Below are positions 17,950 to 27,459 of a stretch of 47,148 nucleotides of DNA, piece after piece; positions within the stretch are counted from its first letter, which is position 1; every line of letters begins with the position of its first letter. Origin of the DNA: an uncultured Legionella sp. (GTDB lineage Bacteria > Pseudomonadota > Gammaproteobacteria > Legionellales > Legionellaceae); contig NZ_CALMPD010000052.1 in assembly GCF_937871865.1 (NCBI RefSeq), positions 1-47,148 on the forward strand, given 5' to 3'. The notes beneath the pieces are model-generated. The model saw only the letters and a program-made list of their open reading frames with translations. It was not told the origin of the DNA and ran no database searches. The translations under genes were made by a program, and so were the position numbers.

Positions 17950-19203
17950 TTACTTTGGAGAATAGGCTATTAGCTGCATGGAAGACGGTTCAGATGTCTG
18001 CAATAAACTAATAACATGTTCCGCACGATTAATGGCTATTTCGGTATTTCCATTATAAACGTCAGTATCGCTTTTAATTTTTTCCAACTCAGCCTTAGCC
18101 TCAATTAACTTTTGTTCCACGGGAACAAGGCTGGAATCTAACACCCTCATGCGAAATAAAAATTTTTCTACAGCAATATTTTTATATTTGCCCAAGCGCC
18201 AACTTAAAAATAGTTGTTGCGAATTTAAGCCGAGATAAGACTCCAATGGTGCAGAAATAAATTTCAATTCAGGGGTCTTAAATTGCATCCCTTCATTTAA
18301 GTTGGTGCTTGCTATAACTAAATCTCGGCACAAAGTTTCAGCTGTCTCAAAATCGTATTCTGGATAGACCGATGGGGCAGACAATAACGGAGTAAAAATA
18401 GAAGCACCAATTTGCAAACTTACATCCAGACATTGGCGCGAAGCCCAGAACGTCATTTCAAGTAAACGAACAATTAAAGTAGTAGTAGCAGTTGCAGTAA
18501 TGGTGCTGATTTCTTGTAACGTTTTCCCTATACGTCTTAACTCAGCTGACTCATTCCGTTCCAGATATTGACCACCTTTCAGAACGATAAAATATAAAGC
18601 GTAGATGGCGAATAATTCCTCAGCGAATATAAATGTTCCGTAAGTGGCAAAAATCATTGGGAGCGATTTAATTAAGACGCGCAGGCCCATAGGTTTTATC
18701 TTGCCTGACTCATCGAAAAAACCACTTGATTGGTCCAGTAAATCTCCCAAACTCTCATAAAGGCTTTTCGCAGTATAGGTGCCAGCCTGTTCCTTTAAAT
18801 TAGCCAGCCACTTTTTACAATCTTCGTTTGTTTTGATATCAGCAAATTTAAGATTATCCTTGAATTTTTCGGGGTAGATAAATTTTTCATAACATAGATT
18901 TAAGGCCTTAAAACATGCCCCATCATTTTTTCCCTGAGACAGATTGCCCTCTATCCATCGAACAGCATGGCACCAATTTGGCATTCTGTCAGGATGAACT
19001 TTAACACTTATCAAATGATATTTTTTTTTAATTTGTTCTTTTTCAGGACCACCAGACAAAAGCAGTTGGTTGAGCACTTTGGCATGGTCTACATCCAATC
19101 GTAATAATGCCTGATGATCCAATTGAGAAACATAGCAGTTTTTTTCTTTATCAAATGTCGCGTAAAAATCCGCTAATTTTGTTAATTCCATTTCGATAGT
19201 CAT
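17950..19203 (-). CDS. J-domain-like membrane protein of unknown function
   Basis: 417 aa from ATG at 19203. The longer frame starting at 19221 is rejected because the AAGGGAG ribosome binding site lies inside it, just before this ATG. Residues about 40-110 resemble a J domain: helix VLNQLLLSGG, then KKKYHLISVKVHPDR with the HPD triad at 70-72, and a later helix CFKALNLCYEKF. One or two hydrophobic helices lie at about 165-205, with another hydrophobic stretch near 225-250, and a coiled region near the C-terminus. No known family beyond the J-like part. A host-directed effector or a co-chaperone are both possible; neither is shown. Confidence 0.65.
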   Translation of the reverse strand: MTIEMELTKLADFYATFDKEKNCYVSQLDHQALLRLDVDHAKVLNQLLLSGGPEKEQIKKKYHLISVKVHPDRMPNWCHAVRWIEGNLSQGKNDGACFKALNLCYEKFIYPEKFKDNLKFADIKTNEDCKKWLANLKEQAGTYTAKSLYESLGDLLDQSSGFFDESGKIKPMGLRVLIKSLPMIFATYGTFIFAEELFAIYALYFIVLKGGQYLERNESAELRRIGKTLQEISTITATATTTLIVRLLEMTFWASRQCLDVSLQIGASIFTPLLSAPSVYPEYDFETAETLCRDLVIASTNLNEGMQFKTPELKFISAPLESYLGLNSQQLFLSWRLGKYKNIAVEKFLFRMRVLDSSLVPVEQKLIEAKAELEKIKSDTDVYNGNTEIAINRAEHVISLLQTSEPSSMQLIAYSPK

Positions 19204-19242
19204 AATTACTCCCTTAATCATGCTAGTTTAGCCCGCTTTATC

Positions 19243-19875
19243 TCATTTTTTTAGATAATTCTTCCTCTTAAGAAATTCAGTAAAGAAACCAACAACCAGA
19301 ATGGTTAGATATGCCCCTGTCATTACATCACTTAGATAATGATGATATAAAACTATCCGGGATAGAATTACCAAAACAGCAAACCCCAAAAATGCATAAA
19401 AATATTTGGGGAATAATACGCCTAAACCACAAGCTAAACCGGTGATAGTGACAGAATGACCTGAAGGAAAAGACCAATATAAATCCTTGGTCTGAAACCA
19501 GTAAAAACCGAATAAATTACTTGAAAATAATAAATCAGGGCGTGCTCGACTGAGACATACTTTTATAATAAAACTGATTACATTAGGAATGAAGATGCAA
19601 CCAAACAAATACAGAACTTTGGCTTCGAAAATTTCATGTTTCTGTAAATATCGAAAATAAAAAAAGAGAAAAAGAAAGATCAATACATAAATTTTCCATT
19701 TCCCCAATGCCGTAAACACAGTCAAAGCAGGGATAGTTCCTCTGATATCATGTTGATGAAAGTAAGTAGCAACCGGTATATCGACAAAAAAATAAGCTAA
19801 AACAACAAGAATAATATAACTGGCAATCATCCAGGGTTTTTTCAGCAAATTAAAGGTTGTTTCAAATTGAGTCAT
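19243..19875 (-). CDS. PAP2-family membrane phosphatase
   Basis: 210 aa with about six TM helices. The three motifs of the lipid phosphatase superfamily are present: KVCLSRARP, PSGH, and SRIVLYHHYLSD, supplying the catalytic histidines and the aspartate. Members remove phosphate from undecaprenyl pyrophosphate, phosphatidylglycerophosphate or lipid A; the substrate cannot be told here. The gene is separated from the J-like gene by 39 nt on the same strand and may be co-transcribed with it. Confidence 0.88.
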   Translation of the reverse strand: MTQFETTFNLLKKPWMIASYIILVVLAYFFVDIPVATYFHQHDIRGTIPALTVFTALGKWKIYVLIFLFLFFYFRYLQKHEIFEAKVLYLFGCIFIPNVISFIIKVCLSRARPDLLFSSNLFGFYWFQTKDLYWSFPSGHSVTITGLACGLGVLFPKYFYAFLGFAVLVILSRIVLYHHYLSDVMTGAYLTILVVGFFTEFLKRKNYLKK

Positions 19876-20141
19876 TTATTAAATCCTATATATAAATCAA
19901 ACGCCATAATAATGCATCATATAAGAGGTATCTGTTTTAGCCAAGACTAAAGTAATAATTAGCCTGGTTTTGAATCGATATAAATGCTGTTTTCATGATT
20001 CAATAAAATATAATTAAGACGAGCAGAAGGAATGGCGCTAACTTAAGAGCAACCCACCGTATATTTATCTGGTTACGCCTTGTTAATGACCTAGGGTATT
20101 AGTTAGAATCACAAGCAACGATTCATACATTAAAGTCATTC

Positions 20142-20801
20142 ATGCAAGAATTTACCTTAATCCAGCAAATATGTATTTGGGCTCTGCCTGTTTTATTAGC
20201 AATCACTCTTCATGAAGCAGCTCATGCCTATGTTGCCTTTAAATGCGGTGATAATACCGCCAAAATGTTTGGTCGTTTAAGTTTAAATCCAATCAGACAT
20301 ATAGACCCTATTGGTACAGTGCTCCTCCCTATACTGGCAGGAGTCCTAACTCAGTTTAATTTTGTCATAGGCTACGCCAAACCGGTTCCAATAAATTGGG
20401 GGCAACTACGTAATCCGCAAAGAGACATGATACTGGTTGCTTTAGCTGGCCCCTTCTCTAACTTTTTAATGGCATTTCTATGGGCTGGATGCTTTAAAAT
20501 TGCCACGCTTCTACACCCAGAAAGCTCTATGCCCGCCCTATTCCTCATGGTAACTGCCAGAGCCGGAATTATAATAAATCTGGTATTAGCATTCTTAAAC
20601 CTGATACCACTTCCCCCTCTTGATGGAAGTAGAGTGGTCAGCAGTTTATTACCGGCAAAGCAAGCAATCGCCTATTCCAAAATTGAACCGTATGGATTTC
20701 TCATTCTGGTCATTTTAATTTTTACCAATGTGCTGGGGTATGTATTACTTCCTTTAATCAATGGCGGTTTATACATTCTGAGTAAAATATATAGTTTATG
20801 A
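20142..20801 (+). CDS. Site-2 protease family (M50) membrane metalloprotease homologue
   Basis: 219 aa, five or six TM helices. It has the zinc motif HEAAH ([15 protein letters not shown]) near residue 25, then [26 protein letters not shown], and [13 protein letters not shown] with the third zinc ligand Asp. This is the compact YwhC-like group without PDZ domains. Its physiological substrate is unknown. It overlaps pdxB by 4 nt (ATGA), so both are co-translated, though no functional link to PdxB is known. Confidence 0.9.
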   Translation: MQEFTLIQQICIWALPVLLAITLHEAAHAYVAFKCGDNTAKMFGRLSLNPIRHIDPIGTVLLPILAGVLTQFNFVIGYAKPVPINWGQLRNPQRDMILVALAGPFSNFLMAFLWAGCFKIATLLHPESSMPALFLMVTARAGIIINLVLAFLNLIPLPPLDGSRVVSSLLPAKQAIAYSKIEPYGFLILVILIFTNVLGYVLLPLINGGLYILSKIYSL

Positions 20802-21874
20802 ATATACTTGCTGATAGCTCTCTTCCTGGATTGGAGGCAGCCTTTCCAAAACCATTTATTCTAACCCAATATAGTAATCCTGATGAGCTGTCCTTGTTAC
20901 TGCCTCGTCAAGATATTCTATTGTGTCGAGCAGCTCTTAAAGTAAATCACGCTTTATTAACCAATCATCATTTAAAACTCGTAGCCACTGCAAGTAGTGG
21001 CACCGATCATTTGGATCATGCATTTTTAAAAAGCCAAAACATACAAATAATTGATGCTAAAGGATGCAACGCAATTTCAGTCGCCGACTATGTTGTCGCT
21101 ACTTTGGCTTATCTGGAGCAACACCATTTAATTAAAGGAAAAAAAGCAGGGATTATTGGGATGGGCCAAGTTGGAACCAAAGTGTTTAGTCGTCTTGATG
21201 CATTGGCTTTTCACATTAAAACCTTTGATCCCCTGAAAGCCGAGAAAGAGACTCTCTTTCAAAGTTGCGAATTAAATGATTTATCTGATTGCGATGTACT
21301 TTGTATTCATGCTGAATTACATGATACCGCACCTCATCCAAGCAGAGATTTAATCAATCAGGATTTTCTTAATCAATTAAAACCTGGATGCATTATAATC
21401 AATGCCTCTCGTGGCGGCATTGTCAATGAAGAAGCAATAATCCACACTCCTCAATCACTGATTTACTGTACAGATGTTTATCTCAATGAGCCCAATATTA
21501 ATAAACACATTATTGAAAAAGCTACGTTATGTACTCCTCATATTGCTGGTCACAGTCTGGAGGCTAAATATAATGCTGTAGCTATGGTAAGCAGGGAAAT
21601 CCACCGGTTGATGTCGCTTCCAGAACCTGAATTCGCTAAACCTGAATTTTCAATTAAAACTACATTGATTGAAAATAAATCATGGCAGGAATTAATCCGT
21701 TCTATTTATGACCCAGCAACTGAAAGCAACTTGTTAAAAGAGGCAGATAATTTGGAGTTAGCTTTTTTAAATCGGCGTAAAAATCATCAGTTTCGTCATG
21801 ACTTTTCTATTTATTCAAATGTGTTGAATGATGCTAGTTCTCATAGAAATAGTAAAATTTTAGGACATGAGTAA
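20798..21874 (+). CDS. pdxB: Erythronate-4-phosphate dehydrogenase
   Basis: NAD-dependent oxidation of 4-phosphoerythronate in the pyridoxal 5'-phosphate (vitamin B6) pathway. 358 aa. It is a D-2-hydroxyacid dehydrogenase fold starting [16 protein letters not shown]. The Rossmann motif is [12 protein letters not shown], followed by [12 protein letters not shown] and the His-containing [13 protein letters not shown], which is PdxB-specific. The C-terminal dimerisation domain (about 280-350) is present though somewhat divergent. Confidence 0.92.
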   Translation: MNILADSSLPGLEAAFPKPFILTQYSNPDELSLLLPRQDILLCRAALKVNHALLTNHHLKLVATASSGTDHLDHAFLKSQNIQIIDAKGCNAISVADYVVATLAYLEQHHLIKGKKAGIIGMGQVGTKVFSRLDALAFHIKTFDPLKAEKETLFQSCELNDLSDCDVLCIHAELHDTAPHPSRDLINQDFLNQLKPGCIIINASRGGIVNEEAIIHTPQSLIYCTDVYLNEPNINKHIIEKATLCTPHIAGHSLEAKYNAVAMVSREIHRLMSLPEPEFAKPEFSIKTTLIENKSWQELIRSIYDPATESNLLKEADNLELAFLNRRKNHQFRHDFSIYSNVLNDASSHRNSKILGHE

Positions 21875-21970
21875 ACGACCAAAATCTTTTATGATGAGCA
21901 TACTACTCAAAATTCCTGCATTGTTCTAAGTGCTGAGGCAGCGCTATATATCATCCCTGTATTCACAGAG

Positions 21971-22110
21971 ATATCCACAGAAAATGTGGATAAGTAATTG
22001 CTCTTTATTAAAGAAGAAACGAGAGATAAAGCAGATGCTGCGTGGATTAAGAAAGAAAAAAAGTTTTAATTTTAGAGGAATAGTCAAGAATTCTAGAAAA
22101 AATATCCACA
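21971..22110. promoter_or_regulatory. Cluster of three DnaA-box-like sites
   Basis: ATATCCACA at 21971-21979, TGTGGATAA at 21985-21993 (a perfect consensus box, TTATCCACA, on the minus strand) and ATATCCACA at 22102-22110. The first two face each other with 5 nt between, giving an 8-bp stem. No AT-rich unwinding repeats, dnaA or dnaN are nearby, so this is not evidently oriC; a DnaA-titrating or regulatory site is possible. Confidence 0.4.
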
Positions 22111-22174
22111 AGTAATTAAGAACAAATTTGGATACTTGCTGGCGTATGGTAACAACAAAATAATTAAAAAAACA

Positions 22175-22263
22175 GTCTTGACTGGCATGATTTTTGATAA
22201 ACATTTAAATTAATATATTTTCGCCACGATAAAGCTAATAGGCGAGCAATAACCAGTCAAGAC
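22175..22263. repeat. 11-bp inverted repeat enclosing a smaller hairpin
   Basis: Arms GTCTTGACTGG (22175-22185) and CCAGTCAAGAC (22253-22263), 67 nt apart, with TCGCC/GGCGA inside. It could be the folded 3' end of the murE transcript or a small palindromic element. Confidence 0.55.
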
Positions 22264-22289
22264 AGTGTACTCTTAATGCATCATAAATA

Positions 22290-23741
22290 TTACACTTTAG
22301 TCAAGCGCCTCACTACCTCCTGATCAGAAAATGCTAATTTTTCACTACCAATCTGCTGGTATGCTTCATGCCCTTTTCCAGCAATAAGAATTATATCGTT
22401 CTGGTCGGCACTACTTAATGCATGAGCAATTGCTTCTTCACGATTTATAAGCTTGGTAACAGAGACCGTATCAGGAATTCCATAAGCTATCTCATCCACT
22501 ATAACACGGGGATCCTCACTCCTGGGATTATCGCTTGTTATAACGATATTATCAGCATACAGACTGGCTGCTTTCCCCATTACAGGGCGTTTGGTTTTAT
22601 CTCTGTCGCCGCCACAACCAAAAATCACCCACAGCCGACCTTTTTTTAACTGATTTAAGGTAGTTAACACATTTTCTAAAGCATCAGGAGTATGAGCATA
22701 ATCCACAAGGACATAAGGTGAGCTGGATACAATTTCCATACGACCAGGAGCGGCCTTGAGTTCTGCCATGACCTGAACTACCCTATCAGCCGGATAGCCA
22801 TTTGCCATTAAACTACTGAACACTGCAAGGCTATTATAAATATTAAATTGCCCAAGTGCCTTGATTTTCAAATGGTGTATTCCCCACGGAGAATGCACTT
22901 CAATGACAGTTCCGGTTAAATCAGTATGCCATTTTACTGCTTTCACATCACATCCCTCACGCATACCATAGGTAATTTTTTTTACATGAGGTTTAATTAC
23001 ATTGCTGATTAATTCTTGGTAGGGATCGTCTTGATTGATTATAGCCCACTCCAATTCCTCTCGTGCAAAAAGCATGGCTTTCGCTTCACCATAAGCTTGC
23101 ATGGTATGGTGATAATCCAAATGATCCAAGGTTAGATTGGTAAACAGTGCCTGATTAAATTCGATACCATCAACACGATGCTGGTACAAGGCATGTGATG
23201 AGACCTCCATGCACACCTGTTTTATACCTTCATCGCGATATTGTGCTAATAAACGTTGTAAACACAGAGCATCGGGTGTTGTATTATCCAAAGGTTTTAG
23301 CCGATTTACATCGCCTTGCCCTATGGTTCCGATATAAGCAGATGCTTGGCCAAGTAAATCATGTGCTTGAGCTAACTGATAGGCGATAGTCGTTTTGCCA
23401 TTAGTTCCAGTTATGCCCGATACAGTTAATGATTTGGTGGGCTCCTGATAAAATCGTTGAGCTATTTGAGCTAATTGTTCAGCTAATTGTGGAATCGGGA
23501 TACAGGGTACAGATTCAGGTAATGTAAAACCAACAGGCAAGTTATCCGGCTCATAAGCTATTGCTACGGCCCCCGAATTAATGGCCTTTTCGATATATAG
23601 ACGGCCATCTGACGCTGCTCCAGGATAAGCAATAAATAAATCACCAACTTGAACCTGGCGGCTGTCGTTCTTAATATCATTAAGCTCACAACACTTTACG
23701 TCCTGTTTCATCCACGGCTTTAATAATTGAGTGAGTTCCAC
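22290..23741 (-). CDS. murE: UDP-MurNAc-L-Ala-D-Glu:meso-diaminopimelate ligase
   Basis: Adds meso-DAP to the peptidoglycan precursor in the cytoplasm, using ATP. 483 aa. Mur ligase motifs: GITGTNGKTT (P-loop), EVSSHAL, NLTLDHLDYH, and DYAHTPDAL. The substrate-selecting DNPR motif (ITSDNPRSEDP) indicates DAP rather than lysine. Start is GTG with GAGG upstream. Last gene of the mraZ operon in this window: murF and the rest of the usual dcw cluster do not follow. It converges on pdxB. Confidence 0.95.
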   Translation of the reverse strand: MELTQLLKPWMKQDVKCCELNDIKNDSRQVQVGDLFIAYPGAASDGRLYIEKAINSGAVAIAYEPDNLPVGFTLPESVPCIPIPQLAEQLAQIAQRFYQEPTKSLTVSGITGTNGKTTIAYQLAQAHDLLGQASAYIGTIGQGDVNRLKPLDNTTPDALCLQRLLAQYRDEGIKQVCMEVSSHALYQHRVDGIEFNQALFTNLTLDHLDYHHTMQAYGEAKAMLFAREELEWAIINQDDPYQELISNVIKPHVKKITYGMREGCDVKAVKWHTDLTGTVIEVHSPWGIHHLKIKALGQFNIYNSLAVFSSLMANGYPADRVVQVMAELKAAPGRMEIVSSSPYVLVDYAHTPDALENVLTTLNQLKKGRLWVIFGCGGDRDKTKRPVMGKAASLYADNIVITSDNPRSEDPRVIVDEIAYGIPDTVSVTKLINREEAIAHALSSADQNDIILIAGKGHEAYQQIGSEKLAFSDQEVVRRLTKV

Positions 23742-23791
23742 TGGTATTAACCTCGTTCAAGTTAAATGTCTTAGTCTATTCTCTTTATAAA

Positions 23792-25456
23792 CTACCCCAC
23801 TGGGTCATCAGCAGGTATATTAAATAAGCGCAAGGAGCCTGCCATCACCTTAGAGAAGAGAGGTGCCGCAACTGCTGCTGCGTAATAACCTTTGCGAGTA
23901 GGTTCATGAACAATGACCACTACAATAAACTTAGGTTTGGATACAGGCGCTATACCTATGAAACTGGCAATATATTTTCTATCTTTATATCCATTTTTAC
24001 CAGCTATGCGAGCAGTTCCTGTTTTTCCCGCAACACGATAACCTGGTACTCGAGCACTTTTTCCAGTACCATCCTTTCCTAGTACGGCTTCCATCATTGC
24101 CAAGACCTGCTCCGCAGTCTTGGATTGTATTACCTGAACGCCGGGCGTGGGTGTATCGTTATGAATAATAGTGACTGGTATCAGCTTCCCGCCATTAGCA
24201 AAAATTAAGCTGGCTTTAGCCAACTGCAAAGCAGTAGCAGACATTCCATAACCAAAGGCTAACGTAGCCAGGACAAACGGTTTAGCATCTTTAGCTTTGA
24301 CTATAGAGCCGTCGCTCTCTCCAGGATAAGTACTTTCAGTTTTTTGTCCAAAGCCGCTTCGTTGCAATAGGCCAATAAGCTGTTCGGGGGGACTAGCCAA
24401 TACCATTTTGGTCACTCCCACGTTACTGGAGTGTTGCAATACACCAGTTACATCCAATACACCGTAATTATGCACGTCTCGTACGGTACGACCCTGTACA
24501 CTCATCCAGCTGGGATTAGTATCAATAATTGTATTAGGCGTAAATAAACCGGTTTCTAGCGCACTGGCAATACTGAACGGCTTAATCACTGAACCAGGTT
24601 CAAAGGTATCGGTTAATGCTCTGTTCCTATAGGAGTCTTTATCATATCGTCCTCGTGAGTTTGGATTATAGGACGGCACATTGGCCATTGCCAGGATTTC
24701 ACCATTTTCAGCATCAAGAACAACCACTGAACCCGATTTAGCTGCAAACTCCTCTACTGTTTTGGTTAATTCACTATAAGCAAGATACTGCAGTCGTCTG
24801 TCGATACTTAATGACAGTTCATGTCCTGGGCGCGGCTCTTTTAAAACCCCGAGTTCCTCTATTACACGACCTAATCTGTCTTTAATTACTCGTTTTTTAC
24901 CCACTACCCCCATCAACCAATCTTGATAGGCCAACTCAATTCCTTCCAGTCCTTGATCGTCTACGTTAGTGAAACCTATCAACTGAGAAATGCTGTCAGA
25001 ATCGGGATAAAAACGTTTGAATTCTTTCTGAAAATTTACTCCCGGAATTTTTAATGCTTTGATTTTTTTAGAAAGTGGAGGAGGCAACTGTCTTTTTAAA
25101 TAAAGAAATTCACGATTTTGAGCATCAACAACTTTCCTGCTCAATTGTTTTGGGGTTAAATTGAGGTATTTAGCGAACTGCATGAATTGTTCTTCATCAG
25201 GAGAAAACTCCTTAGGATTAACCCATACAGATTCAACAGGAGTACTAATTGCCAGGGGGGTACCGTTACGGTCAGTTATCATTCCCCGGTATGCAGGAAT
25301 ATCTACAACTCTCAAACTTCGAGCATTACCCTGACCTTGTAAAAATTGTCGATGCAAAACAGTCAAATCTACCATTCGCCAGATTAAAACAAGTAATATC
25401 AAGGAAAAAAAAACAGCTACAGTGACGAGACGAGCAAAATGATGTGTTTTTTTCAT
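23792..25456 (-). CDS. ftsI: Septal transpeptidase FtsI (PBP3)
   Basis: Monofunctional class B PBP that cross-links septal peptidoglycan with FtsW at the division site. 554 aa. It has a short cytoplasmic tail and one TM helix (about 10-30). The pedestal domain starts RGMITDRNGTPLA. Active-site motifs are SVIK (Ser289, Lys292), SSN, and KTGTA near residue 480. It begins 167 nt after ftsL, a longer gap than in most relatives, and ends 50 nt before murE. Confidence 0.95.
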   Translation of the reverse strand: MKKTHHFARLVTVAVFFSLILLVLIWRMVDLTVLHRQFLQGQGNARSLRVVDIPAYRGMITDRNGTPLAISTPVESVWVNPKEFSPDEEQFMQFAKYLNLTPKQLSRKVVDAQNREFLYLKRQLPPPLSKKIKALKIPGVNFQKEFKRFYPDSDSISQLIGFTNVDDQGLEGIELAYQDWLMGVVGKKRVIKDRLGRVIEELGVLKEPRPGHELSLSIDRRLQYLAYSELTKTVEEFAAKSGSVVVLDAENGEILAMANVPSYNPNSRGRYDKDSYRNRALTDTFEPGSVIKPFSIASALETGLFTPNTIIDTNPSWMSVQGRTVRDVHNYGVLDVTGVLQHSSNVGVTKMVLASPPEQLIGLLQRSGFGQKTESTYPGESDGSIVKAKDAKPFVLATLAFGYGMSATALQLAKASLIFANGGKLIPVTIIHNDTPTPGVQVIQSKTAEQVLAMMEAVLGKDGTGKSARVPGYRVAGKTGTARIAGKNGYKDRKYIASFIGIAPVSKPKFIVVVIVHEPTRKGYYAAAVAAPLFSKVMAGSLRLFNIPADDPVG

Positions 25457-25605
25457 GGATGACTACTCAAAATTGTGGACCTGGGCACAAAGTTATCCCA
25501 TATGTGCTGATTATTGTTGAGTAGGGAGTGTACATGAAGTCTTAAATTTTTTCGAGGCGATTCTAGTCGAAATATTAAACTCATGTATTGACCGTGCTCA
25601 TTCTT

Positions 25606-25631
25606 CACAATGAAGAACTGTCTTCATTGTG
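25606..25631 (-). other. Hairpin at the ftsL stop codon
   Basis: Perfect 10-bp inverted repeat CACAATGAAG/CTTCATTGTG with a 6-nt loop, overlapping the ftsL stop. No T-run follows, so it is not a full terminator. It could protect or attenuate the transcript between ftsL and ftsI. Confidence 0.5.
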
Positions 25632-25962
25632 CATGAAGTAAATAGGTATTTTTAGAATCAGGGAAGGTCATACCCAATTGTTCTGTAGCTAACTCCTGAA
25701 CTCGAGCCGGAGTCGCCAGACTGGATTGCTCCAACAATAACTGCCCCCACTGCAGCTGGAAAAAATGAGTTTGCTGCTCTTCCTGTTCAACCTGGCTTAG
25801 TGTAGATCTATAGGAGTTCGTACTATAGATTACAGTAAAACCGCTCACTAATACGGCAGCTAACAAGATTATCAACATATAAATTGATTTAGACATATGC
25901 ATATCTGCCAAATGACCATTGAATAAATTACTTTGATTTATTACTCTAGCTGCAGCATTCAT
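25624..25962 (-). CDS. ftsL: Cell division protein FtsL
   Basis: Small bitopic divisome protein, partner of FtsB and FtsQ. 112 aa. It has a cytoplasmic tail, a TM helix (about 28-46: [19 protein letters not shown]), then a leucine-zipper-like periplasmic coiled coil ending [19 protein letters not shown], the conserved FtsL end. The start overlaps the rsmH stop as ATGA, giving translational coupling. Confidence 0.92.
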   Translation of the reverse strand: MNAAARVINQSNLFNGHLADMHMSKSIYMLIILLAAVLVSGFTVIYSTNSYRSTLSQVEQEEQQTHFFQLQWGQLLLEQSSLATPARVQELATEQLGMTFPDSKNTYLLHAQ

Positions 25963-26885
25963 GCTAATTTCTCCCCTATCCTAAGCACTGCACTTCGTGA
26001 TCTGACATTGTCTTTTACTTCATTTTCTTGCGGCATAATCGCTTTACCTACACGTTTAAATCCTGTCTTCATTTCTTCATATCTAATTGGTACTTCCGGT
26101 GGTGGTCTTTGTCCTTGTTCTTTATCTCTCATAAATTGTTTAACTATCCGGTCTTCAAGGGAATGAAAACTAATCACAGCCAATCGCCCGCCTGGCGCCA
26201 AAACGTCAAGACACTGTTCCAAACAACTCGTTAAATCGGTCAATTCCTGATTCACATGAATTCGGATGGCCTGAAAAACACGAGTGGCAGGATGTTTGTG
26301 TTTTTCCCACTTAGGATTAGCCTCTTTAACTATTTCTGCAAGTTGCAAAGTTGTCGTAATTGGATTCTCTTTTCGGGCCTCCACAATTGCTTTAGCTATT
26401 CTTCCAGCAAAACGCTCTTCACCATACAATCTGAATATCGAAGCCATTTCATCCACCTCAGCTTCGTTAACAAATTTGGCAGCACTCACAGCTTGCGTCA
26501 GATCCATTCGCATGTCCAATGGGCCTTGCTGCATAAAACTAAAGCCTCGCTCAGGATTATCAAGCTGAGGAGAAGACACGCCCAAATCCAGCAAAATTCC
26601 GTCTACAGCTCCAAGAACACCTGCTTCAGATGCAAAATCCTTGATTTGAGCAAAAGAACCATGAAATATCCCAAATCGTTTATCAAGGCCAAAATGATCT
26701 TTGGCGTATTGAATTGCATCAGGATCCTTATCAATGGCAAATAGTTTTCCGCTGTCATTTAAATGATTTAATAGTTCCTGACTGTGTCCACCACGACCAA
26801 AAGTCCCATCAAAATAGGTTCCCCCGGCTTTGATGACCAAACCATTGATTGATTCATGTAGTAATACTGATTGATGCGTTGCCAT
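25959..26885 (-). CDS. rsmH: 16S rRNA m4C1402 methyltransferase
   Basis: SAM-dependent N4-methylation of C1402 in the ribosomal P site (formerly mraW). 308 aa, standard. It starts [13 protein letters not shown], with the SAM site [12 protein letters not shown], then [25 protein letters not shown] and the C-terminal [13 protein letters not shown]. Lies 11 nt after mraZ and overlaps ftsL. Confidence 0.96.
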   Translation of the reverse strand: MATHQSVLLHESINGLVIKAGGTYFDGTFGRGGHSQELLNHLNDSGKLFAIDKDPDAIQYAKDHFGLDKRFGIFHGSFAQIKDFASEAGVLGAVDGILLDLGVSSPQLDNPERGFSFMQQGPLDMRMDLTQAVSAAKFVNEAEVDEMASIFRLYGEERFAGRIAKAIVEARKENPITTTLQLAEIVKEANPKWEKHKHPATRVFQAIRIHVNQELTDLTSCLEQCLDVLAPGGRLAVISFHSLEDRIVKQFMRDKEQGQRPPPEVPIRYEEMKTGFKRVGKAIMPQENEVKDNVRSRSAVLRIGEKLA

Positions 26886-26896
26886 TTAAGTTTCCA

Positions 26897-27355
26897 TTAC
26901 AGAGAAAACGTTTTCATTTCATCAGGTAATCCATCAGTTCCAGATGCCTCATCTGCTAACCATTGTTCGCGCTTGGATTCCCAAAGTTCTTTATTCCATA
27001 CTTCAAATTTATTACCCTGCCCTATCATCACTACATCTTTTTCCAGCTTGGCATAATTTCTTAAAACTGTTGGTAAAAGAACTCTGCCATTTGTATCTAC
27101 CTCTACATCACTGGCATGACCGATTAATAATCGCTGAATTCGACGTGCAGCCGCATTAAAACTAGGTAGTTTTTGCAAATTATCTTCGATTACCTGCCAT
27201 TGAGCAGCGGTATAGAGAAGTAAACATGTTTCTTCGGTATCAATAGTCACCACCAAAGGAATTTTTTCCTCTGCACCTAATGCACTTCGGTAGCGGGTTG
27301 GGATAGCCAATCGCCCTTTAGTGTCTATGGTGATGCTATTTATTCCACGAAACAT
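26897..27355 (-). CDS. mraZ: Transcriptional regulator MraZ
   Basis: AbrB-fold DNA-binding protein that represses its own dcw operon. 152 aa from ATG at 27355, the conserved start MFRGINSITIDTKGRLAIP. The open frame upstream (to 27400) encodes an unrelated peptide over the operator region and is not used. Two SpoVT/AbrB-like halves are visible: the first at about 5-45, the second with DVEVDTNGRVLLPTVLR at about 80-95. First gene of the operon. Confidence 0.95.
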   Translation of the reverse strand: MFRGINSITIDTKGRLAIPTRYRSALGAEEKIPLVVTIDTEETCLLLYTAAQWQVIEDNLQKLPSFNAAARRIQRLLIGHASDVEVDTNGRVLLPTVLRNYAKLEKDVVMIGQGNKFEVWNKELWESKREQWLADEASGTDGLPDEMKTFSL

Positions 27356-27384
27356 AGTATTTCCCAAGTGGTGGATTACATCCC

Positions 27385-27399
27385 CTCCACAATTCTCCA
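27385..27399 (-). promoter_or_regulatory. MraZ-type operator repeats
   Basis: On the coding strand, TGGAG occurs twice with a 10-nt period (27395-27399 and 27385-27389), between the promoter and the mraZ start. MraZ is known to bind short TGGNN direct repeats spaced by 5 nt upstream of its own gene. A further GTGGG lies at about 27417-27421. Autoregulation is inferred. Confidence 0.55.
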
Positions 27400-27429
27400 C
27401 TTTTTTATTATTTTAACCCACTTTTATAC

Positions 27430-27459
27430 ACTATAGAAACACATTTCTTCACCAGTCAA
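27430..27459 (-). promoter_or_regulatory. Sigma-70-type promoter of the mraZ operon
   Basis: -35 TTGACT (27459-27454) and -10 TATAGT (27435-27430) separated by 18 nt on the minus strand, followed by a leader of about 65-70 nt to the mraZ ATG. Both hexamers are close to consensus. Confidence 0.6.

Larger units (their letters stand above)
21875..22289. other. Convergent intergenic region between pdxB and murE
   Basis: 415 bp, AT-rich, no convincing gene. It holds three sequences like the DnaA box (21971-21979, 21985-21993, 22102-22110), the first two forming a hairpin, and an 11-bp inverted repeat with widely spaced arms at 22175-22263. All are listed separately. Confidence 0.6.

Noticed and set aside
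21971..22110. Chromosomal origin oriC
   Set aside because: Only three boxes, and no dnaA, dnaN, gidA or AT-rich 13-mer repeats nearby.
27356..27400. Longer mraZ start
   Set aside because: MraZ begins MFRG in the whole family; the extra codons cover the operator repeats.
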